Assembly (NCBI GenBank): GCA_022592445.1
Contig: JABYQR010000028.1
Coordinates: forward strand, 124,001 to 188,000
Reading direction: 5' to 3'
DNA length: 64,000 nucleotides
From: Cytidiella melzeri
Lineage: Eukaryota > Basidiomycota > Agaricomycetes > Polyporales > Irpicaceae
This document shows, piece after piece, positions 23,031 to 35,791 of this stretch. Below the pieces are notes generated by a model that was given only the letters and a program-made list of their open reading frames with translations, did no database searches and was not told where the DNA came from. Position numbers and translations under genes: made by a program. Within the stretch, counting starts at the first letter, position 1; the number at the start of each line of letters is the position of its first letter.

Positions 23031-26000
23031 ATGCCGGAAGCCATGCGCCACAAAGAGACTCGTTCACAGCCTACCCAGCCGCCTCTTAGTCGACCTTTCT
23101 CATCCGCGCCGTCGAAAAGCAAAAAGTCTGCCTCATCGGTGAATTCCTCAACATCATCACCGTCCGCGATCTCCTCAAGTCGGTGGAAGCTGGACGACAT
23201 TTTAGGCGACAGACAGTGTTTCAAGCCTGTTGAACGCATCTCTATCGGAACTTCCGACCAAAATGCGATTTTGCAAGCCATAGAAAAACATGAGGCATCT
23301 GGACTGCCACTTATCATCGAAGGATTTCATCGGCAGAACACCTGGCCAGGCAAATTGTTCAACGTCGACTGGCTGCAGCGTCAGTATGGCGATCAGAGTA
23401 CGCACTCTTGTCCATTCGACGACCGCTGCTGATCAATGATTAGCGTGTTCTGTTCGTGATGTGAGCAATCGCACTGACCAGTCGATGCGTCTGAAGCAGT
23501 ACATAGCCTACAGCCGTATGCCAGAATCCGAACGTAGGTCTTCGGCAACTATCACATCGCCAGATTGACGGAATAATGGCGATTTGTAGGGAAACAAGTT
23601 TTATACTACAAAGACGCCCTCTGTCCTCCAGAGTGGCGTGAATGGGTCAATAAGAAGGACGGAATACCATCTGTGCTTCTTCCTCACGGTGAACAGGATC
23701 TCTTCCAGCACTTGACAGACCAGGTGAGAGTCTGTTCTGTTGCTTAAGATGGCATTGTCGTGACTCGAGGAACGGATAGGAATCTGTGGAATCTCTCATG
23801 TGCTATCTGGGTTGCGGGCCTACATACACTCCATGTCACAAAGACCTTTGTGCATCCTCAGGACAGAACATTATGTGCTACGCTGAAAACGGCGGATCCT
23901 CCTTTTGGTTCATGACAGCAACTTCCGACGCGCCACTTGTAGGAGCATTCTTTCAGCAGGAACTCAAATCAGAGGTCGACTGGGAACGGCATAATGTTAC
24001 ACTCGAACAGTTTGCAAAGGCTCCATTCACAGTCTATGTTGCACAGCAGAAAGTGGGCGATCTCGTGCTTGTTCCACCGAGAAGCTGTCATCAAGTCGTG
24101 AACCAAGGCGGTCTGACTATCAAGACGTCGTGGTCCCGGATGACCATTCCCGGCCTCAGGATGGCGTTACGCTACGAACTGCCCATCTACCGACGGTAAG
24201 TTCACTACCAATAACCGTAAAACCACATCTGAACCGCCAGTGTAGGGTCTGCCGACCAGAACAGTATCGCGTGAAGTTTATCGTTTTCCGCTCTTTGCTC
24301 AAGCGCGCCCAAGAACTTCGAAATCTAGTGGAGGACGACAGACCACGTGTTTCGACGTCGCGAGATCCGCGATACATGTCGGAGCTGCTTAAAGTTCCGC
24401 ATGTCGAGCGCCAAGTTCACGATTTGGAAACGCTTATCGAGCTGTTCGACGCTATCATTCACGAAGAGTGGACGCCAAACCATCATAAGCTCCCAACGAT
24501 ATTGTCCGCTGCTCGACAAATTGGGGGAATGTTCCAGTCTCGCTCACCTTCGAAGCGTAAACCGACGCCATCCTCCCATGCGCTACAGGTTGAGGCTACG
24601 GAATGTAACTTCGCATGCGACTTCTGCGGTAGCGACATCTTCCAGAGCTTCTTCGAATGTCGGGAATGCTCCGTGCCTTCCAACGAAACCGCGGAGCCTG
24701 ACATCGACGCTGGGGCTTCTACTCCTCGCATCGGAAGTGGATTGATCATTTGTCCCTCGTGCTACGTTGAAGGTCGTACGTGCAAATGCGCGCTCATGAA
24801 TGCGGCGCAGTGCGGGCCTTTCCAAGTTCTATTTAACGCGAGGAATGACGCCACAGATGCACTGCGTATGTTCGGGCATAGGTTTAGCAAATACACTCAC
24901 CTAGCCGATAAGTAAGGGTTCATCTCGGCATGTTTTCTTATCTCGTTACTCATAGGCACCGCTAGGCTACTACCACAGACAGGTCTCACGCGAACTTTTG
25001 AGGCCGGCTGTATTCTTCTGTCAAATAGAGAGGCTCGGAAGAGGTCAGCTGCTATTGCGCAGAGATCGAAAAGCAAAGGCATGCAAGGCCACGAGGAAGA
25101 CCGGGATGGCACGTTGAATTGCAATGTCTGTCATGGCGGTAAGCGTTTCGCACACTTGCTTCTCAAGGGCATCCACTCCACGGAAGCCCTCCTTCTGCAC
25201 AAGGCCGGAGCCCGCGCTTGGCATGCTCGCCACAATCCTGCTGAAGATATAAACCTAAGAAACAATGGGATCATTGAAGCTCAGAGACGAGAAAGCGAAG
25301 ATGACTCCACGAGCAGACAGGCCATGGTCACCCTCAGCTACCCCTCTTGCTGTTCATTGAATCCTGGCTATACGAAACCTGGCTGGTACGATACACCACT
25401 TTATCCGCAATCGGAGCCTGCTCCACAGGTATGTGTATATCATCTCAGTCATATTGCTCGGTTGTAACGAGATTAGGTCCAGGACCAAGTTGAACCAAGT
25501 GTGGTCCCTTGTGGGAAGGATAAGTCACCAGACGTGCCGATAATGTCTCAGGAAATCTCTTTTCCACCCGCCTGGGTGCAGAGTACGACGCAGCTATCTG
25601 AATCACCACTGTCTCTATTATCGGAACTACCGGATCCACCGTCAAATGACACTATGCTCCCTAATCCCGCCATAGTGTTCGCCGCTAAGTTCCCTCAGCG
25701 GGCCTACGTCCTTCTACCTTCAATGAGAAAAAGGCGACGCATGACGCAGGAACCTGACGCACAAAGGAAAACCAAGCGCCGAAAGAATAACGTTGAACGT
25801 ACCACAACCTCCCATGGTTCTGCTACTGCAAGTTCCATCTACATGTAATCATATTTGCCCCTGACTCCTGTTTTAGGCCCTCGATAGCGACGAAGACGAT
25901 AGACGAGTAGAAGAAGATTATGCTGCGCCTCTCGCCCAAGCACTTGCGAACGCCAACTCAGAACAGCCGCAGTTCACTTCAAAGCTAGTTCAAATGCCAT

Positions 26001-27627
26001 TAGACCTACAGGCGCCACGCGACTCTCAATCTTCCTCTCCCAAGCGACAGACGGCCTCAGCTGACAGTACACCGCCTGTCGGGGCACCCCGTGGTGCGTC
26101 ACATACTAGCCGGAGAGGGGGAAAGGGAAAAGTATCGTCGCGTACTATTTTGCCTTTTCGTCCCATATCCACCGTTCCACCCGACGACATACCCAACAGT
26201 CGACCGACCCATCGGTTGCCACGGGCTACCCCGATGCGAGCGAAACCCGGACGTCCACCTGGCATACGCGACAAAAAGGGTCCTATCGCGCAGAAGACGA
26301 CTAAAGCCTCAATCCCTGTACCAGTCCAAATTCCGTCTACAACCGGCAATGCCGATGATACATTGCAGGCGTCGCAGTCGCCGGCGAGAGCTGTAGAGTT
26401 GTCAAACGGGCGACAGATGGCTAATGCGAGCTCTTCGCATAATTCAGCCTCGCGGCCCGTGGGCGAAGGCGGATCGCCTGATAAACTCGGAGCTAGCTTG
26501 AGAAAGCTCTCCAAAGAGGTCAAATCTCCAAGGAAGGAGCTGCAAAATCCTCGAACAGAACAAGATCGCCTAGACACTCGACTCCAAACGGAGTATTTAG
26601 AGCGATCTCACTTCGAACTCTATTCCAAAGAGAAAGAACAAGAGACCCAGCGTCTGACAGAGGAGTTGCACGAGGAAAAGGCTGCACGAGCTCAGTTGCA
26701 AGAGCAGCTTCGTGGCGAAATCGAGATGCGTGAACAGCGGGAGGCACGGCTTCAAGCCGACATCCTTCACGAAGCTCAGATGCGCGAGCAGGCCGTGAAA
26801 CAGCTTCATCAGCTTCATGCTGATGTGCGAAACGCCGTTGAAGAGGCGGGTAAAGCCTGTCTTGATCGCATGGAGAGGTCCCAGCCCCAACCACCGGCAG
26901 CCCCCTCGAGCCCCGACAGGTCCAGTCACTGGCAAGCAGGCTTGGGCGACCATGTGCGTATGCTCGTGATGGATATGGTAAGCCTCATTCTGACGTTACG
27001 CCACTATTGACCCGGATTGTTAACTTTTCGGTGTTACAGCTGAGATCCAGCGGGGTCAATCAGTACAACCACTCACCAAGCACAATGGTGATACCCCACC
27101 TTCCTAACGCCGTAGCGCCATTGCGGGGCGGCAATATGGACGGTCAAGTTCTTCTGCAGCCAATGGAATGGGCGTACAGCACAATACAGAGCACGTTCCC
27201 TCAGCCTCACGTCATGACCACCAATCCAACATATCTCGACCGGCAGCGACGTGACAATCAAATTTCTGCAGTACAGTCGTCTCGGGGCCACTCTTCTATT
27301 CGCACCGGCTCCCGAGGCGGACGCATGCGTACGCAAGATGCTCGAATTAGCAGCGTTGGTTCCGGGTTCCTAGAGGACTCGATCTCACACAACGGTCAGA
27401 ATGCGAGTACCAGCACCCTCCCTCCGCCGACCGCACCTCGGGTTCACCAGCCACCAGAGAATAGAGCCCGCTCCGTGGCCAGAGACAGGGAGCCAGAAAC
27501 ACCGCATCATCCGTACGACGACCGAACATCCCGCAGCCGTCCTGAAAGACCGCGCGATCACCAGACGTACGGGACGCATCGCAGCACTGGCACTCGCACC
27601 GATACCCCGTTCAGCTCACGTCGTTAA
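23031..27627 (+). CDS. Large JmjC-domain chromatin protein with Cys-rich motifs, AT-hook and coiled coil
   Basis: Exons about 23031-23397, 23444-23533, 23590-23723, 23780-24195, 24246-24911, 24966-25428, 25477-25842, 25888-26978 and 27040-27627 give about 1,390 residues. The JmjC core lies in exon 4: the pair of iron ligands in PCHKDLCAS (HxD), a Trp/Phe-rich strand, and the second His in PPRSCHQVVNQGG. JmjC proteins are Fe(II)/2-oxoglutarate hydroxylases, often histone lysine demethylases. After the core comes a Cys-rich region (CDFCGSD, FFECREC, ICPSCYVEGRTCKC) and a second Cys pair (CNVCH) after a helical block. The C-terminal half is disordered and basic, with an AT-hook-like KPGRPPGIRDKK, then a charged coiled coil of about 120 residues and a Ser/Arg-rich end. 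The substrate is not predictable. Confidence 0.82.
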
Positions 27628-28474
27628 GCCAGCTTGTGCATTTTTTCACCATCCTACTCTCGTCTATACCACGTTCGCAACATATCTTGCACTATCACAT
27701 TGAAAGTGTACTTTACAAAGTTTGCCTCTACTTCTTTTCTGATTATTTATATGTTCGGTACTCATACCGCGCTTTTGCTCGGATTTGCACAACTTCTACT
27801 TCGCGTCGTGTTACAAAGCCCTTACTCAGCTCATCTTTCGACCAAGTGTAACATTGGGTTTTTTTTTGCGACGGATCATCGATCATGCATCATGCAACAC
27901 TCACACGAAACACACCATGAAACATTTTTATTCAACGCCTCTACGCGGGAGCTATCTCAGAACTCCTAGCTCAGCGCTGAGCTATAAAGTTAACAGTGTT
28001 TGCGATCGCTTGTGAGACGCAAACACAGCGGCTACGTAGAATACGCATGGATTGTGGATTATCATTATGATAGGCTTGTAATCGACGTTCAAAAGAGAGA
28101 AAAAAAGGGGAAAAATCAGTAGGATGGTGGGTGGGGAGGGGAACCTAAAAAATCCGGGTAGGAGAGAGCAAGCAACGTGATAGAAGGCAGGAGAAAGATA
28201 GGGAAGAAGAAGAAAAAAGGAAATGCATGCGCAGAGGTATCTTAGGTATGTGTTGAGAAGCAAGCGAGTGTGTGGCCTAAACTTAGTAGCCGAAAAAAAA
28301 AACAGTACCCCAATAAGCTAAAACCGAAAAGGGACAGCAAAAACGGGAATGTATAGAACAGAAAGGAGTGGATGATTGTATTGGATTGACAGAATACGGA
28401 GGGATGGTCATAATAACAGCAAAGAGCAGGAGAGAGGCCGAGACAGGTGAGGGAGTGAACAGATAACCCACCCT
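27628..28474. other. Intergenic region between convergent JmjC and casein kinase genes
   Basis: Both 3' UTRs fall here. The stretch 28,080-28,340 is unusually purine-rich on the plus strand (runs such as GAGAGAAAAAAAGG and AGAAGAAGAAAAAA), i.e. pyrimidine-rich in the kinase transcript's 3' UTR. No gene was recognised. Confidence 0.45.
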
Positions 28475-30703
28475 TCAACCACATTTACACGTCAGAATCT
28501 GCCAGAATGTGTTCTTCGGCCGCTCTTCGCCACCTTGTCCGTGGTAGCCGTCTCCGTTCGCGACACCCTGCTCTCCACCCAATGCGCGTACGTTGGACAC
28601 CGCAGGCGGGGCGGCACCGACGCTAGACACCATTGGCGACGCCCGTCCGTACTGCTGCTGACTTGCAGAGTATTCATCCGCTCCATCGCGCCCATAAGAG
28701 TCGTAGCCCGCGCTCGCGTACGGATGCGACGGTTGTTGACTCATTCTTCGTACGGGAGTGCCAATGGGCACGTTAACATGAGCTGCAGCAGACAAAGGCG
28801 TTACTTGCCCTCCTGTGTCCGCCCCAGGTGGCGAGAGGTTGCCCGGACGGACTTGCTGTCTTGAACCGGAGCGAACAACAGCAGGAGATGGAGGCACAAC
28901 GCCAGGACCACCGGCTTGTGAAGCACGTCTTCTGTCCTCGCGGGGAGCGTCTCTCCGACGGTCGTTGGCGGGCTGGTTCTGTATTTGAGCCAATATCTGG
29001 TTTTGAGCCTTGACAGAAGACGTCAAATGGCGGTCTGGTGGAGCGCGTAGCAGTACATACCAACACAGATTCCCATCCTTTACCGCCTATAACCGTTCGT
29101 GAGTTGGCGCATCCTCATAACCAGCCCCAAACCACTCAAAACTCACCGTTCAGCAAATTCCAGTCGTAGACTTGGTCATCCACATCGCCGTTGTTCTTCA
29201 TAATCTTCGCGAACAGCTCCCGGAGGAAATCGTAATCAGGAGCTTCCTCGAACCCAAGCTTCCTAACATAATTTAAAAAGATCCCGAACTCCTCTAATTG
29301 TGTCCGTGACAGACTACTGTGAGCAAACTCTTAACAGAGAAAAATGACGTCAAGAGGCTCTCACCAGGGAAGCCCTCGCACAGCTCCTTGATCGGCGTCG
29401 TCTGTTTCTTCTCACCAATCTTCTCGTACTTTTGCTTGTTCGTGGCGGCCTTGAGCCCCTGCCACGGCAAACTACCCCTCAGAAAGTACATGAATACATG
29501 TCCTAGCGACTCGAGGTCGTCTCGCCGTGACTGTTCTATGAAATCCCGGCACCGGCTCATCAGAAGTCCTCCCACCAGGTAGAAAAAGAAGCACATACCT
29601 CGCCCCAAGTGCGTGTTGATGCTCATGTAACGTGCCGTCCCGCTCAATGATTTACGCTCTCGATAAGGAATATGTTGCTTTGTCTTCGGGTCACGGTACT
29701 GCTTTGCCATGCCAAAGTCCACCACATGGATAACTGCCCAGACATTGGAACACACACACGCAATTGAATCAAGGATAAAAAAACGCACTGTTCGCATTCT
29801 TCGTCCCAGGTCTCCCGATGAGAAAATTGTCAGGCTTGATGTCGCGGTAGATGAGGTTCTTGTCGTGTATCGTCTGCACGCGCGTAATCTGCACAACCGC
29901 AAAACAACAGAAACAAAACCAGCAGCAACGCCCAAAGAAAAAATCAACCATCAGTTAGCCAAACATTTCTATCCGGACAAAGCTGACACGCACCATCTGC
30001 CTCGCCGCCATGCACACCGTCTTGATCGAAAACTTGCGCCCGCACATGTCGAACAAGTCTTCCAAGCTCGGTCCGAGCAAGTCAATGACCAGGATGTTGT
30101 GTAGTCCCTCCTGCCCAAAGTGGTATATTTGAGGTATGCCCGCTAAATAAGAACACAATCAAGGATCAGAACGAAAGAGGGTTTTGGGTCGGAGGAAACC
30201 ATTGAGGAGTTACTGACTGCAACCGGCCAGAATACGATACGACCGACACTCATCCCGTAACTGTGGTGCCTCTGCCTTGCGTGGTTCCTGCAACAAGTTG
30301 TAAGACAGACCTGAACTCGTAAGCCACGACAACGGATGGGGAAAAGTGTGGAGGCTGCGATAGCAAGCATAATGGTGCAGCACGGGAGACACACAAACGA
30401 CCGTCATAAGGAAAAACAGAGGGGGGAAACAAAGAAAGAGAAGGCGAAGTCACTTACAAACTTGATAGCTACCGTCTGCGAATTGAGGAGGTTTGTTCCT
30501 ATATTGATATTACAACACACACAAAGCAAGAGCGCGCTCCAAACCATCAGCTCTTGACCCAGCAGACCATGGTGTTCCCATATGGTCAGTAGATAACACA
30601 CACCTTCAAAGATGACACCGAACGAGCCCTCCCCGATCTTCTTGCCTACGCGATAATGCACGCCGACGATGTTGGGCGCAGGCGACGGATGTGCATGAGA
30701 CAT
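28475..30703 (-). CDS. Casein kinase 1 family Ser/Thr kinase with Cys-containing C-terminus
   Basis: Start 30703 (MSHAHPSP), with about eight small exons. Kinase motifs in order: glycine loop [20 protein letters not shown] lysine, [13 protein letters not shown] (alpha C), catalytic loop [20 protein letters not shown], and [15 protein letters not shown], where SIN replaces the usual APE motif, diagnostic of CK1. The lobe ends with the WQGLKA block and [18 protein letters not shown]. After the domain is a Gln/Ser/Pro/Gly-rich tail of about 180 residues ending [10 protein letters not shown]. The two Cys near the end resemble palmitoylated tails of yeast Yck-type kinases, so a plasma-membrane role is likely. 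CK1 enzymes phosphorylate transporters, endocytic and signalling proteins. Introns in the 5' part were located by motif continuity. Confidence 0.88.
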
Positions 30704-31644
30704 GGCCGGTGAGGGTAGTACGTAGGGTGGGGGGTGTGGGGGGTCTTCGTCGTAGTCGGCAGCGGCAACGGTCGTGAAGGTTGTTGAGGACGGCGATACA
30801 AGGAGGACGGCGTTGAGGCCAACTGGCCAGAGAGCTGTTAGGCCAAGGGGACAGGTGAACCAGCAGAGACACACCACATTAATCCAGAGGCAGCGACCCG
30901 CTCGGTGATGGCCGTCTCATCCCCTTGACGCCCGCTTAGCAGAAACGCTGCTTTTGCTCAGCCTCTGAGTTTTTTTCTAAAATGCATTTCAGAGTAATTT
31001 ACAGTAGGAACGTATATACGTATACGAGGTCCTAGCACCATGGGCAGCTGGTACGAAAACATAGGTCAGAGTTTGACCGTTGAGAAATAACAACTACAGT
31101 GATACCGTGTTCGCTCAACCTAAATTCATTGTGAACGAATTTTGATAATAACCACAGCTGCGTACACGATCCACGAACACTAACTTGCTCTCTGAGCAAG
31201 GACTGGCCTAATAATGCTATTGTTCGACGGGTAAACACCTAAACAGTACAGGGTAAAAGACGTGATATGCAGACTCAGACGACAAAGAATAAGAAGGGAG
31301 GATATCCAGAAAGGGTGCGATACGGGGTGTTGAAGCAAGGTGGGTTCATTATGATGTCTGCGGTGCAGGAAACGAGCGTCGGATCCTGTGATCATACCTG
31401 CCAGGAAATTAGGTACGGATAATAGGAAAGATTGAGACGAGCCCGTATGCATGGGGATAATATGACGATGATGCAGAGCCAGAGGTATACATGGCAAGGA
31501 GGGGCAACGGCCATCACAAAACGTACTGAAACAACCAAAAGGATTTCCCCGGGTCTTTGTACATAAGAACCGGACAAAACGAGCAACCCCAAAGGAAACG
31601 CTCCAACGCAAGCCCGGATGGTCGGTAGACAATAACACAGCTGC
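30704..31644. other. Intergenic region between CK1 and Gid4-like genes
   Basis: This should hold the 5' UTR and promoter of the kinase and the 3' UTR of the Gid4-like gene. A GTCGTCGGCAGCGGCAACGG-like GC-rich patch lies just upstream of the kinase start. No other gene or RNA was recognised. Confidence 0.4.
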
Positions 31645-33288
31645 TCAGCGGAATTCAAACGACGTGCTTGTCTGCTCTGCCACATGGGAAAGCGACAGCT
31701 GCTGATATCTGAAGACAGTGGGTGACATCATGATCAGAAAACCAATGTTTGTCAAGAGATATTATGTCACTTACGGCTCTGAATTTTGGTGGAAATAGAA
31801 ACCGCTCATCGTCGCTGCCGCAGGTGCCGCAAGACGTGTAGAAGAAGAAGACCGGGACATTCTTCGTGGGCCTCTGCTCAGAGACTCCCTGCGCACACGC
31901 GTTGATACCTCTGGCTTCGCTGCGGCCGATTGTACTGGGCATACGCTCTCCGGAACGTCCTCCGGGACAGACAATTGATGGCTTCCATGAGTAGCAGGAG
32001 GATTAAAGTCAACACAGACGTAGTAGAAACCTGTTGAGAGAAACAAGTCAGTCATGGATACGTCCAAGCGCCATACGTTCGCAATGAACTCAGAGTAGTC
32101 ATAGAGCGTATAACTCTACGAGCATCACCACACTCACCTGCAAAGCTTGCACCACTGATATCCTGTACTCTATGGTCGGGAACCAGAAACTTCTCCTTCC
32201 ACCTCATAAAGACCGCTCCTCGATCCGCGTCCTTCATGGTCAAGTGGGGCTTCTTCAACTCATGGCGTACGTGCCGGAACGCCGGAAAGCGAGCCCAATG
32301 CACCATGTCTTCTTGCTCCGTCGCGCCCCAGTTCCGAGTCAAGAAGCCGTATCGGCTGCCAATGATCTCCGCATCAAAATAGGTCGTCAGCTCAGGCCAG
32401 TCGTCCGTCAAACCTCGAATACGCAGGTAGCCGCAGAGGTGAGACGAAGCAAAATCGACATCCTGAGAGTGGTTTGCAGGCAGTTAGTAAGATGATCCCA
32501 GCAGGAAACGCGGAAGGTTTACTCACAACAATGGTCACGTTAACGTCGTAACTATTTCTACCGCTCTTTTGGGTGCCTTGAAATGTGGCACCGGGGTAAA
32601 GACATTGATTCCCATGCGACCGGACGCGTAGTCGGGTGATGTCGACGAAAGGATCGATGTAGGATGAAGTCATCTGCTGTTGCGGACCTCTGCTACTGGA
32701 GGCCCGAGATATCGGTGTAACAGAATGACGGGCGGCATGAGAAGTGGGAGGCGCTGGGTGATGGTGAGCAGGAACGTCAACAGCGACGCGGAGAGGCTTT
32801 CGCGAGCTTGTCGAGCTCATTGCCACAGCTGAGGGCATGTTGGAGGAGGTGGAGGCAGAGGAGGAGGACTGAGGCTGATGCCGAGGGGTAGGTGCTTCCA
32901 TCTCAATATCTTCATCGAGACTGAGCTGAGCGTGGTCTGAATCCCGGGCGGTGGAGTCGATGGACGACGAGTGCAACGCGGTCGCCTCATTGTCGGCGTC
33001 TGGCAAAGCTGCAGCACGACGACGGAGCTCCCTCTCTACCTGGGCGAACAAAAACTCGCCCCTTGCGAGATTGACAGGAGGAGTTTCGATGCGGTGTGCC
33101 ATAAGTGCGTTGCGACATGGTCCACAGACGATACTAGTGTCGTTTGGGTCGCCGTTGTCGTAGAGGAGGAAGGGCGTATTGGGAGAGTCGACGGAGAGCG
33201 GACAGTGACACGAGGAGCATAGCTTGATCTGCTGTTGGGTCTGGTCATCCTGCTGTTGGGCGAGAACAGCGGGATGTTCTGATGGCAT
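31645..33288 (-). CDS. GID4: Gid4/Vid24-type substrate receptor of the GID/CTLH ubiquitin ligase
   Basis: Four or so exons: about 33288-32527, 32464-32139, 32032-31776 and a last one ending in TGA at 31647-31645. The C-terminal half carries the Vid24 beta-barrel: GATFQGTQKSGRNSYDVNV, HLCGYLRIRGLTDDWPELTT, FLTRNWGATEQEDMVHW, FMRWKEKFLVPDHRVQDISG and SFAGFYYVCVDF. In yeast this barrel binds N-terminal proline degrons and directs gluconeogenic enzymes for destruction. The N-terminal 200 residues are low-complexity Ser/Pro/His, but residues about 24-60 form two CxxC pairs (CSSCHCPL ... VCGPCRNAL) that suggest a small zinc-binding knuckle. A Ser/Arg-rich insertion lies between the barrel strands near the end. 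The final exon reads YQQLSLSHV. Confidence 0.87.
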
Positions 33289-35099
33289 GTTTGGGAAATA
33301 TGAGCGAGTGTTCGCACTCTGTTGTATGGGAGAGGAGAGTGTGGTGGGTGGGTGAGGCCAATGGAGGATGTGGGAGGAGGAGAAAAGTCGCTTGGGGCGT
33401 GTGAAGAGTAAAGTGCAGGCACTACGAACACGTGCGGCTTTTTACGTTCACCTCCTACTACTTGCAACACTTGTACACTTCACTCACAAGGACCATTCCG
33501 TAGTGCAGAATATACTTCGTATGTACCAGCCACGACATTTCCGTCAGCTACCGGGACCCGCAGGCGCAAAGATGACAGAGGCTCTTTCCGTCTCCGTAAG
33601 GCGCAAGAGGTTGGGCCATCCCGAGCTGAGCCCTGCTCAATTGTCCACCTCCTCACAAGCTCTAGCGCGGGCACAGACGCACCCGCTGTCACGCACGCCC
33701 GTGTCCATCTTCCACAGTTCGCAAACCAGGTTCTACAAATTTGCCAAGCTACAAGTTGAGAATACAATGTTTCAACAACACAGCCAACAGCGATCTCGCA
33801 CAGCACAGTGGACTAGGGCCAAAAGGGACTAGGCCGGCAATGCATCTCTGTCCGGGTTTGCGATTGTACTTGCTGAGCGAAACAAGTTATTGCACTTGCC
33901 TCTTGCTCTGGTCTGGTCTGCATTGCTGGACGTGGACGCCTGGTACCCGCCCAGAACGTACGGCCCAGAGATCTGCGTTCCCCCGCAATGGGACGCTGCG
34001 GAGAACTGTGACCGAGTACGTACTCGGATATGCAAGACAACCGGAAGATGTAGGTCCATCGTTGTAACACTGGTTCAACGAGTCGCCACGGCATCATCAT
34101 GCTGCATTTCAGCGCCCCCAAAAAGCACGATGCTACCAGACGGCCGCCTATCGTCCGCCGCCCGTGATGTACGTACTTTCCCGACGCTCCTGGCAGACAG
34201 ACGACCCTAGTTCAGCGCTGACGCCGACACCAGATTATTGACGCAGGACATCAACTGGGCACAACTGCGCCATCGCATATACGCATGTCGACCAAGTAAG
34301 CTTCTTTATCAGCCTTTGCAGCCGACGAGGATATTCCTTCACATCCCGCAGCCCCCCGACTCTCGGAGCATCCTCGCGTAAAGTCACAACCACTGCACCG
34401 CCTCCTCTCTACACAGAAAGCCACCTCGTTGAAGGGTGCACAGAATGCTACTTGACAGCCTTCAGCTGTGCCTATACATGTTCGACTTCCGATCACGAAT
34501 CTGGCAACCTGTCAAGAGCGGTGCCAGACATCCTCCTACCCTTTTGGACCCCTCGGATATCGCACCTCGCAGAACAGCCCGCTCTTGACTCCTCCCGCGG
34601 GCCAAATCACGGAACCAGATGTTTTCAGCCTCATCATGTGCTGCGTCCAGTCCCCACAGAACCCTCACACACAGCAACATTCTTGTTCAAACTGCCTGCG
34701 CCATTCCACCATTCCCGGGGACCTTTTCCCGCTCCCGGATCAAAAACCTACTATAGCCAACATCACAGTCAAAATACACTTTTGGTTGTCCACCATCTCC
34801 ATCCGCACGCCGCCCCCGGTACCACTGCTCGCTTGGAAAGTCCTCAGTTGTCATGTACTCGTCGCACAGAACTTCCAATCATGGTTTTCCGGATCCGGAC
34901 CCGGACTCGGACACTTGGGAAACTGTCTCTCTCCCCGCCCGTAGGTCTCGTTGTTGGCCGGATATGTATACCCTTTGGCAGTATTTGATGACACTCTCGT
35001 TGTCCCACGCCGCTGGCTCACAAATCCACGCGCAGAAGATGCAACTTACAGGAAACAGTGATCATCATCGAGATTCTTTCCGCGGAACTGTCCCCGGGA
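33289..35099. other. Gene-poor stretch without recognisable coding sequence
   Basis: About 1.8 kb. Open frames of 100-180 codons occur on both strands (for example 34,452-34,988 plus) but have no recognisable motif, no splice-supported extension and biased composition. The minus strand downstream of the M20 relic contains many stops, as expected if the rest of that gene has decayed or been deleted. Confidence 0.4.
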
Positions 35100-35515
35100 T
35101 ACCAGGGCAAAGAAACCACCGGTTGTGCTTTCACAGCAGTGGTACTGGCACAGTACAGCTGGCGGCCACGACCTTACTCGACATGAAGCTTGAAAGAATC
35201 GGTTATCCACTCATCGTTGATGTTTGCCTGTAGAAACACTTGTCTGATACGCGACCATAAGAGAAAACTATTTACGTACGGGCTGAACATCGATGTGCCC
35301 GTAGCTCAAGATGGATTTCTTCTTGGGATTGTCGCCGATTTGCCCTAGGACGGCAGGTGGCTGGTCCAAAATCTGGCCCGCGATCTGCTGTGTCCCCAGT
35401 GGGATGGACTCGGTCTTGCCACTAAACTTGTTCATCTCAATTTCGAGCTACACACCCATCCTCTTTGCATCCTCACGACAAGACGCACCTGCGCTGATAC
35501 TATACACCCTATCAT
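35100..35515 (-). pseudogene. Decayed fragment of an M20-family (DUG1/CNDP-like) dipeptidase
   Basis: On the minus strand, exon-like blocks at about 35515-35460, 35447-35280 and 35227-35178 encode pieces of an M20 metallodipeptidase: SISAGASCRED, then PPAVLGQIGDNPKKKSI and LSYGHIDVQP (the first metal-binding His-x-Asp block), then a DEWITDSFKLHVE block. Splice signals between them are still usable. Beyond 35178 the frame breaks; a patch at 35,110-35,165 still resembles the GRLYGRGSTDDKGP region but the two metal-site Asp codons are changed and no later domain is found. The upstream start is also missing. This is a truncated relic 280 bases from the left end of the retrotransposon. Confidence 0.6.
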
Positions 35516-35791
35516 AGGTTTGTGATTGTGCAAGATCCTACTTGGCTGTGGTGGGTGTACCTTGGAATTGCCACAGCTTCACCGAGATGGTCTATATATA
35601 TAAACTTGTTGCGTCGTCATCTACCTACAAAATTGAGAGTGTTTGGGTGCGGCCATGGTTTGGAATGATATGTTTTGAGAGAAGAGACTTGGAATTAGGA
35701 GCGGTAACATCATCGCGTCTCACGCCGTCTGTAGCTGCTCAGAGACTGCAAGTATTGTTATATACTGCATTTTTACTATTTTCTCGCCAGC

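Noticed and set aside
34452..34988. A 178-codon frame on the plus strand
   Set aside because: Composition is Pro/His/Thr-rich without domains and it lies in a decayed region; no splice-supported extension.
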